From Cytophagales bacterium (GTDB lineage Bacteria; Bacteroidota; Bacteroidia; Cytophagales; JAAEPT01): a DNA stretch of 64,000 nucleotides. A program made the position numbers and the translations under genes. Shown piece by piece: positions 57,611 to 64,000 of the stretch; the stretch's first letter is position 1; the number at the start of each line of letters is the position of its first letter. Location of the stretch: positions 1 through 64,000 of the forward strand of contig JAAEPT010000036.1 of assembly GCA_024232295.1 (NCBI GenBank), written 5' to 3'. Below the pieces are notes generated by a model. That model did not search any database. It saw only the letters and a program-made list of their open reading frames with translations, and was not told the DNA's origin.

Positions 57611-60600
57611 GGGTATACATAAATAGAAGATTCGATGGATTGATTATTTATTTTGATGACATTAGAATAATTAATGCTTCCATCAAAATCTGTTTGGACT
57701 AGTCTAATATACATTCCCTCATATCCTTCATCTTTTAGCTTAGTCTCATAATTTAATGTTTCACTACTATTTCCTGCACCTTTTATACTTGTACCTATGG
57801 TATTCCATTCTAAACCATCTTTAGAAATTTCTACCATGAAATAGTCATTATTACTTTCTGATAACGTAGTCCAACTTAGAGTAAGTAAATCATTTTCTAG
57901 ATTTCCTTTTAGATTTACTAAATCTACTGGTAAAATAGTCCCAGGGTTAATACTTCCAAGCGTAATGAATTTTGTTGATCCTATTGGTATGATTGATGAA
58001 CTAATTTCTCCAATAATAATTGACCCATAGGCAAATGTAATTCCGTCAGCATTACTATAAACTCTACATCCACTTGTGAAGTCACCATCATCATCAACTA
58101 ATAAACATAAGTCATCAAGAGATGCGACTGAGTTAGCATCCATTAACTCAATTTCAATAGAGTAGGTATCTCCGAAGTTTGTGTTAATAACTTTCCATTC
58201 ACGTTCTAGTCTAGCATGTACAGTATAGCCATCCGTTCCAGCAGGAGGAACCTCTGTATTTGAATTACCTGTACTTCTTAATTTTGCTCCATTATGTCCC
58301 ATCATTAAATAAGAAACGTCATTTGTGACATTACCTGTGTTTTGTGAGTTTGAAGAAGCTAAAGAAGCAACAAATATCTTTGTAGAATCATCAGATGATT
58401 CTGATTGTTTTTGATGGAAATAACACTCTTTACCAATACCAATAATATCATTTTCATAATCAGAAATATCATAGGTAGTTGCTCCTGTAGAAGATAAGTA
58501 GTTTACTTCTTTACCCATTCTATACTTTGTCATCAAATAAGCTTCGATAATATCTAAATCTGATTGACTTAATGCAGAATTATAGATTAGTACCTCATAA
58601 ATGCGGCAATCTGATGATTCTGTAGCAGAAAAAGCTCCTGTATTGATATCTACTCTTATTCCATTTGCACTTGCAGTATTACTGTATGTTTTGATTAGTT
58701 TTCCATTTACAGAATGGGTCATTGTACCATTTTGATCTCGCACAAAGCTTTGTAACATTTTACGTGGGCTTGTGATTGATGTAGCCGGTGCAATATTATT
58801 TGCTGCTGGATTACCATTGGTATTGAGTGATCTAGAATAATTACCCCAGTATCCCCATGAATAATTTCCAGTATGTCCATCAAATATTCGCCCATCATAA
58901 TCTGAAGGAAGTTTTTTTGCGACTGTGATAATTGTATATTCATTTCCCAACTCAGCACCTGCAGGAGCATTAAATCCTCCATCCAAGATGTCAATATAAG
59001 GGTTGTAGTTTGATGTACTATCTCCAATATTCAAAGATGGAGTGGATACAGTAGTATAGTGGTTGTTATTGCCACTTTGATCTTCCCATTGAGTAGCTAA
59101 ATTATTTGTACCCTCATCTGCTCTTAACCATACAATAGGAGAGTTGCCAGAAGAAGTAGCTGGTGCATTACTCACTGTAATTGTAACAGAAGAAGTGTCT
59201 GTACAACCATTATTATCTGTAGCAACAATGTAGTAAGTACCATTATCTACACTATTAGGTGTTGCTAATGGTATTGTTGCACTGGCATCACTATAATATT
59301 GTAGATTACTTGAATTTGATGAACCTGAAGTAATTGATGCATCTGTCAAATCACCTGTAGTTCCTTCACAAGACTGTGCAGGATTTGTGATTGTTAATGC
59401 TGGTTTCCCAATTACTGGGAGGAAAATGTTATTATTTGCTGCATCACATTCTTGTATTGTTGCAACAGGTGCATTCAAAGGATCAGAACCATCGTCATTA
59501 ACATACACATGCAGATTATAATCTCCTCTTGGGAATTCAACTTCTTTAGTGTAGCAGTTTGCACTGATGATTGTAACAGAGTCTCTAACAATGGAATCTG
59601 TTTTGATTAATGTTCCTCCTGATTTTGGGTCACCATTATAGTAGCTTATTTTGTAGCCAAAAACTAAAGCTTGCTCATCATCATTACAAATAGTAAGTGT
59701 TGCGGATCCTGTTTGATCTTCACAATCATCATAAGTAATAGGACTAATTGTAGAGACAACATCAGGAATAGCAGGATACACTAAGTTTCCTAAACAATCT
59801 AAATAAGGAGTTTGAGAAAGATAAATATCTTGTCCAGATACATTTGATTTATTTTGATAAACAGAAGGAATTGTTAAATCATCATTTACCCATGTTGGTA
59901 CATAGTTGTGAGTATTCCAAACTCTACGAGTTGGCATCCATTCTCTTGTATTATCACTTTCATATACTCGAGTTTGAGAACCACACGTACAAATGATTTC
60001 AGCTTCACCATCAGCATCTACATCTGCTACTACAGGAGATTCTAGTCTTGTTCCAGAAGTACATGGTATTGTTGATTTGGCTGTCAATGATGTTCCATTA
60101 TAATATAGTATTCTTAAGTTTTTTTCATCTCGATAAACGATTTCCATTTCTCCATCTCCTTCAAAGTCAAATGCTGTACAAGTAGTTTCAGCAGAACCAT
60201 CTTTAACAACCATTGAGGTAGCAATTGATAAATCACTTTCAATAATATAAATTCGATTGATACCAACAACAGCCATTTCATTTACTCCATCACCATCAAA
60301 GTCAGCAATAGAAGCAATACCTCCGGCAGGAACACCACCGTCTCCTGTACCTCCTCCTACAAATACACGGTTTGCTACTAATGGATTTCCAGCTTTATCA
60401 GTTTTGATTAATTGTCTTGTTCTTGGATCCCATATGTAAACAAATGGAGCTGAACCAGCACCACCATTGATATCTGTAACAATGATATCCATTAATCCGT
60501 CACCATTCCAATCAGCCAAAGCAGTATAGCCATCACCATAAGAAGGACTAGTAGAAACAGCAGTCATTGTTTGAGTAGCAATGTTGACTGAATATACTGT

Positions 60601-63600
60601 GTTTCCACAGATTAACTCCATTCCACTACAATCAGCACAATAGGAATCAGGAAGAATATCATAGGCAGAAGATTGTTGAGATAAGGCAGCATTTTGAGCT
60701 CCTTTTGAGGCAAAATAAGTATTGGCAGGACGTACAATTCTGTTACCTGTCATAGTGTTCCAAATCTCATTTCCCATATAAATCTCTGCTTGTCCATCCC
60801 CATCAAAATCAGCAAAAGCAGGACGAACAGAACTTTGGATATTCCAATTTGGTGGATTACAATTGAAACTACCACAATGGTTGACACCAAATTGTTGAGT
60901 AGACTGCCAAATTTGAGTACCTGTATGGTCATATTTGTAAAGCCTTCTATTACTTGCTTGGAAATAAATTTCTGCTTTTCCATCCTTATCAATATCTGCT
61001 ATTGAAGCCCCAGAATTAAATTGATTAATTCCTATCGGTCCTATCGTAAATTTAGTACTTCCATCATTTCCATTCAAAACTTGAATCTGACCTGTATGAG
61101 CACCAGGATTACCTTTAGTATGTCTCATACCTACAATATCAGGAATGCCATCACCATCTATGTCTCCAATTGCTGGTGTAGAATATCCAGTAACACCTGA
61201 TATTCCAGCATATTTTAATATCATATTGAAAGGACCGGGTGTTGGAATATTTTGGCAAGTAGGTTGGTTTAAACCATAATAAAAATTATCACAAACTGGA
61301 TCAGCTCCACATTCACAATCAAAACAATCATTTAAGCCATCACCATCATCATCAATTCCATTTCCACAATTCTCCGCCACCAAATTTTCATTGGTATCTG
61401 TATCACTTTTGCTATTGTTTGCAGGATTAGAATCTGTTAGATTAGAAGGTGTTGTAATTGTAGCTGTGTTCACTAAATTTCCTGAATAACTAATTGGAAT
61501 CGTAACTGTGATTGTATAGACAATACTATCGCCAGCAGCCAAATCTACCATGTCATTGATAGCTCCATTGTTTGTGCCAGTAGCTGAAGTATAAGCTGTT
61601 CCATAAGGAGTCGCTGTCCATTTCATAAAACTAGTTCCAGTAGGAATAGGGTTGGATACTATGGCTTTTCCAGCTCCAAATGGTCCGTTGTTCTTTGCAA
61701 TGACTGTATAAGTAACTGTATTTCCTCCAATATAAGCAGTGACATTATCATCTACTTTTGTGATTTCTAAATCAGTACTTGCTGTAAAAGCACCACAACT
61801 TGCCCCATCTTGATGACTTGTTGTATAAGCAGGGTTATTTGAATAGGCAATTTGGTTACCATTTGTTGTATTGTATTGGAAAATTTGTCCTGTACTAGCT
61901 TGTCCATAAACTTCACCAGTAGAACTTGCATAAGTTGTATTATGTGTAACAGCTCCATTATTACCAATTAAAGTAACAGTTCCTGTTGTTGGATTAATTG
62001 TTACCAATCCAATCGTTCCTGCATCACTAACAGCATAAAATAATCCATCTTGTTCATTATAAGCCATATCATAGATTCGAATGGATTGACTTAATGTGAT
62101 TGGTGTTGCTGTTAATGCATAAACATCTATTTTATATAAAATCGCATCATTCGCGTCTCTTTTGACATAATAATAACCATCAGCTTTTGAAAAATCTCCA
62201 GCTAAATAAGCATGAGTGCTAGTCAAGCCATTTACAATTCCTACAAATTCATCATTCCCATCATCACCTACTACCCACAATTGATTTCCTAAGTTGTTAT
62301 TTCTCATTCCATAAACAAACTTATCTTGAGGATTTATTCCTATTCCATAAAGACGTATTCCTACATTTCCCCCAAGAAGATTTGTATTAGGAATATTTGC
62401 ATCAGTATAATCTAAACTATAAAGTTGAGTTGTGTTTCCATTAGCCATTATCATTTTCCCAGAAGTACAATTAATAGGGTTTCCAGAAATAGAAGTACCA
62501 TGAATATAAAAATCAAAATCACCATCTAAACTATTGGTTGTGAATTTGATTAATGCTCTAACTCCTACATTATCACCATGTCTTCCAACAGCAGTAGGAG
62601 CATAAGTAACAGTAAAGCTAGTACTATCCCCAGCAGCAATGGTTGTTGAAGTAGGTTGTACTACTGTATAATGTGCATCATAGATAGTGGCATTGCCATT
62701 AGAACCTTGAACGTCTACTGTACCAATATTCAAGTCAGCTTCTCCTTCATTTAAAATCCAGAATGTTTTCGTCACACTTCCAACATTCACTTGTTGTGTC
62801 CCAAACTCAGTTCCATCTTCGCCATTTGGAGAAGTATCACCATCTGGAATTAGAGTATTGTTTCCCTTTACAATAGCTCTTGGTTGAGCAGGAAAAGTAA
62901 AGGTTCCACAACTTGACAAATCATGAAAACTAACATTGTAAGCTGGATCTGTAGTAACAGCATTCTGACTACCATTTGTAAGGTTTAATTCAAAAAATTG
63001 TCCTGTGGTAGCTTGTCCGTATATTCTACCATTGTCACTTCCTGCTATTCCATGGTAAGTAGAAAGACTATTATTACCAATTAGTTTTACTTCCCCTGTA
63101 CTAGGATTAATACTTACCAACCCAATTAATCCCTGATCACTTCTAGCATAAAGTAACCCATCTTGTGAGCGGTAAGCCATATCATAAATTCGAATAGATT
63201 GACTTAGCGTAATTGTAGTGGCAGTTAATGAGCGAACATCTATCTTGTAGAAGTTGACATCATTAATGTCTCGTTTAGTGTAGAAATATCCATTGTCATC
63301 AAAATCTCCTGCTAGGTATAAAAGATTTGGATTAAGACCATTAATATCTCCTACACGTTGATCTTGATTATTATAACCAGTTACCCATAATTCATTTCTT
63401 GTTCCATTACCATTTCTTCTAATCATATAAAGAAATTTGTCAGTTGGATGAATACCACAACCATCATATAACTGACCTGTACTTCCTAGTCCGGTAAAAG
63501 AAGCATCTGATTTTGTGAGATCTACATCATAGAGACGTGTAGCATTAGAATGTGAGAAGATAACTTTACCAGAGGTACAATCATAAGCTGACCCAGAAAT

Positions 63601-64000
63601 ACATGTACCATGAATATCAAAGTTGAAATTACCATCTAAATCAGTTGTTGTAAATTGTACAAAAACTCTATTTCCAGAATTATAACCATGCGAACCTACA
63701 GCAGTAGGAGCATAGGTAATTGTAAAACTAACACTATCTCCTGCAGCAATAATAGAAGAGGCAGGTTGTCCAATTGTGTAATGAGCATCATAGATGGTAG
63801 CAGAACCATTAGAACCTCTAATATCTAATGTTCCAATTGTTAAAGGAGCGGTTCCTTCATTTAAAATCCAGAAGGTTCTAGTAACAGAGCCAATATTGAC
63901 TTGTTGTGTTCCAAAGGCAGTTCCATCTTCAGCATTTGGAGAGGTATCTCCATCTGGAATCAAAACACCATTTCCTTTTACAATTGCTCTTGATTGAGAA
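57391..64000 (-). CDS. Giant T9SS-secreted mosaic surface protein (N-terminus outside window)
   Basis: The frame is open at the window edge and covers more than 2,190 residues. From the N-terminal side it has two copies of a 370-residue unit (an immunoglobulin-like 'choice-of-anchor' part with NEGTAPLTIGTLDIRGSNG, then a propeller-like part), a DUF11-type domain (about 735-860), an Asp-rich segment NGIDDDGDGLNDCFDCECG, an FG-GAP/VCBS propeller with calcium loops (DGDGIPD, DGDGQAEI, NGDGLMD, DGDGVNE and others, about 61200-59990), a CARDB-like domain, a SprB/PKD-like part, a lectin-like domain with VWLRADEGTNNLATQWEDQS, a fibronectin-like part and a C-terminal T9SS type A sorting domain (VYPNPSSNTFNISV ... 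NGIYFIRLYD). It should be exported through T9SS and attached to the surface or released. Adhesion or polymer binding is an inference. Confidence 0.93.
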   Translation of the reverse strand, partial: SQSRAIVKGNGVLIPDGDTSPNAEDGTAFGTQQVNIGSVTRTFWILNEGTAPLTIGTLDIRGSNGSATIYDAHYTIGQPASSIIAAGDSVSFTITYAPTAVGSHGYNSGNRVFVQFTTTDLDGNFNFDIHGTCISGSAYDCTSGKVIFSHSNATRLYDVDLTKSDASFTGLGSTGQLYDGCGIHPTDKFLYMIRRNGNGTRNELWVTGYNNQDQRVGDINGLNPNLLYLAGDFDDNGYFYTKRDINDVNFYKIDVRSLTATTITLSQSIRIYDMAYRSQDGLLYARSDQGLIGLVSINPSTGEVKLIGNNSLSTYHGIAGSDNGRIYGQATTGQFFELNLTNGSQNAVTTDPAYNVSFHDLSSCGTFTFPAQPRAIVKGNNTLIPDGDTSPNGEDGTEFGTQQVNVGSVTKTFWILNEGEADLNIGTVDVQGSNGNATIYDAHYTVVQPTSTTIAAGDSTSFTVTYAPTAVGRHGDNVGVRALIKFTTNSLDGDFDFYIHGTSISGNPINCTSGKMIMANGNTTQLYSLDYTDANIPNTNLLGGNVGIRLYGIGINPQDKFVYGMRNNNLGNQLWVVGDDGNDEFVGIVNGLTSTHAYLAGDFSKADGYYYVKRDANDAILYKIDVYALTATPITLSQSIRIYDMAYNEQDGLFYAVSDAGTIGLVTINPTTGTVTLIGNNGAVTHNTTYASSTGEVYGQASTGQIFQYNTTNGNQIAYSNNPAYTTSHQDGASCGAFTASTDLEITKVDDNVTAYIGGNTVTYTVIAKNNGPFGAGKAIVSNPIPTGTSFMKWTATPYGTAYTSATGTNNGAINDMVDLAAGDSIVYTITVTIPISYSGNLVNTATITTPSNLTDSNPANNSKSDTDTNENLVAENCGNGIDDDGDGLNDCFDCECGADPVCDNFYYGLNQPTCQNIPTPGPFNMILKYAGISGVTGYSTPAIGDIDGDGIPDIVGMRHTKGNPGAHTGQIQVLNGNDGSTKFTIGPIGINQFNSGASIADIDKDGKAEIYFQASNRRLYKYDHTGTQIWQSTQQFGVNHCGSFNCNPPNWNIQSSVRPAFADFDGDGQAEIYMGNEIWNTMTGNRIVRPANTYFASKGAQNAALSQQSSAYDILPDSYCADCSGMELICGNTVYSVNIATQTMTAVSTSPSYGDGYTALADWNGDGLMDIIVTDINGGAGSAPFVYIWDPRTRQLIKTDKAGNPLVANRVFVGGGTGDGGVPAGGIASIADFDGDGVNEMAVVGINRIYIIESDLSIATSMVVKDGSAETTCTAFDFEGDGEMEIVYRDEKNLRILYYNGTSLTAKSTIPCTSGTRLESPVVADVDADGEAEIICTCGSQTRVYESDNTREWMPTRRVWNTHNYVPTWVNDDLTIPSVYQNKSNVSGQDIYLSQTPYLDCLGNLVYPAIPDVVSTISPITYDDCEDQTGSATLTICNDDEQALVFGYKISYYNGDPKSGGTLIKTDSIVRDSVTIISANCYTKEVEFPRGDYNLHVYVNDDGSDPLNAPVATIQECDAANNNIFLPVIGKPALTITNPAQSCEGTTGDLTDASITSGSSNSSNLQYYSDASATIPLATPNSVDNGTYYIVATDNNGCTDTSSVTITVSNAPATSSGNSPIVWLRADEGTNNLATQWEDQSGNNNHYTTVSTPSLNIGDSTSNYNPYIDILDGGFNAPAGAELGNEYTIITVAKKLPSDYDGRIFDGHTGNYSWGYWGNYSRSLNTNGNPAANNIAPATSITSPRKMLQSFVRDQNGTMTHSVNGKLIKTYSNTASANGIRVDINTGAFSATESSDCRIYEVLIYNSALSQSDLDIIEAYLMTKYRMGKEVNYLSSTGATTYDISDYENDIIGIGKECYFHQKQSESSDDSTKIFVASLASSNSQNTGNVTNDVSYLMMGHNGAKLRSTGNSNTEVPPAGTDGYTVHARLEREWKVINTNFGDTYSIEIELMDANSVASLDDLCLLVDDDGDFTSGCRVYSNADGITFAYGSIIIGEISSSIIPIGSTKFITLGSINPGTILPVDLVNLKGNLENDLLTLSWTTLSESNNDYFMVEISKDGLEWNTIGTSIKGAGNSSETLNYETKLKDEGYEGMYIRLVQTDFDGSINYSNVIKINNQSIESSIYVYPNPSSNTFNISVNDNNFVKYEVYTSHSVQIMESTLDEYETDFQVDLIDFANGIYFIRLYDLEGFQKVVKIIKK
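61768..62877 (-). repeat. Tandem 370-residue unit, copy 2
   Basis: This copy starts AIVKGNNTLIPDGDTSPNGE and runs to CGAFTAS. It matches copy 1 unit by unit, including WILNEG, GSNGNATIYDAHYT, YAPTAVG, and the propeller part IDVYALTATPITLSQSIRIY. The offset to copy 1 is exactly 1,110 bp. Confidence 0.9.
62878..63987 (-). repeat. Tandem 370-residue unit, copy 1
   Basis: This copy starts AIVKGNGVLIPDGDTSPNAE and ends in CGTFTFPAQPR. The codons just before it (SQSR) resemble the end of copy 1 (AQPR), which suggests at least one further copy beyond the window edge. Confidence 0.88.

Noticed and set aside
60257-61005. Plus-strand frames opposite the giant surface protein
   Set aside because: They arise from the repetitive Asp/Gly codons of the FG-GAP loops on the other strand.
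57391-64000. Internal repeats as a CRISPR or DNA repeat element
   Set aside because: The repetition is at protein-domain level within one reading frame; there are no short regularly spaced direct repeats.

Overview
This 64 kb window is a chromosomal segment of a low-GC member of the Bacteroidota. The evidence is the promoter type seen repeatedly (TTTG, about 19-20 nt, TAnnTTTG), the near absence of Shine-Dalgarno sequences, a type IX secretion (T9SS) C-terminal sorting domain on a giant surface protein, the Bacteroidota gene order tRNA-Tyr/Gly/Thr-tuf-tRNA-Trp-secE-nusG-rplKAJL-rpoBC, and small lineage markers (DUF3467 after rpoC, DUF4295 after rpmG). Gene content fits the Cytophagales or a related order, but I cannot name a genus.

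Layout. 1-1.4 kb: the end of an ATP synthase operon (atpD, atpC). 1.5-4.5 kb: a multi-PAS histidine kinase whose second PAS domain resembles the FixL heme domain, overlapping a response regulator fused to a CRP/FNR-type DNA-binding module. 4.5-4.75 kb: two possible very small membrane proteins. 4.8-6.1 kb: pyrH-frr on the minus strand. 6.3-8.9 kb: an M1 aminopeptidase lipoprotein. 8.9-40.3 kb: the translation and transcription core on the plus strand. It holds three tRNAs, tuf, tRNA-Trp, secE, nusG, rplKAJL, rpoB, rpoC, DUF3467, rpsL, rpsG, fusA, rpsJ, then the S10/spc/alpha clusters from rplC to rplQ including secY, map, infA and rpoA. It is cut into transcription units by clear hairpin terminators and promoters.

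40.4-49 kb: housekeeping genes: carA, eno, a FtsB/DivIC-like protein, a Ppx/GppA phosphatase, an M42 peptidase, a HEAT-like protein, rimO, ftsY and rpmB-rpmG-DUF4295. RimO modifies ribosomal protein S12, whose gene rpsL is also in this window. 49.3-54 kb: hemB, a class I glutamine amidotransferase, a small heat-shock operon (Hsp20, a diverged Hsp20-like protein and a 38-residue protein), and a long RluA-family pseudouridine synthase. 54-56.1 kb: a probable cold-adaptation group of a membrane fatty acid desaturase with no usual start codon, a CspA-type protein and an extended cold-shock-domain protein. 56.2-64 kb, minus strand: a DsbA/FrnE-like lipoprotein and a mosaic T9SS cargo protein of more than 2,190 residues, open at the window edge, with a 370-residue tandem duplication.

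I saw no CRISPR array, insertion sequence, prophage or integrase. The points most worth a second look are the FixL-like kinase with its REC-CRP partner, the desaturase start, the shortened end of uL14 (rplN) with its old C-terminus still readable after the stop, hairpins placed right at predicted transcript starts of ribosomal operons, terminators nested with promoters, and several unlisted small proteins.
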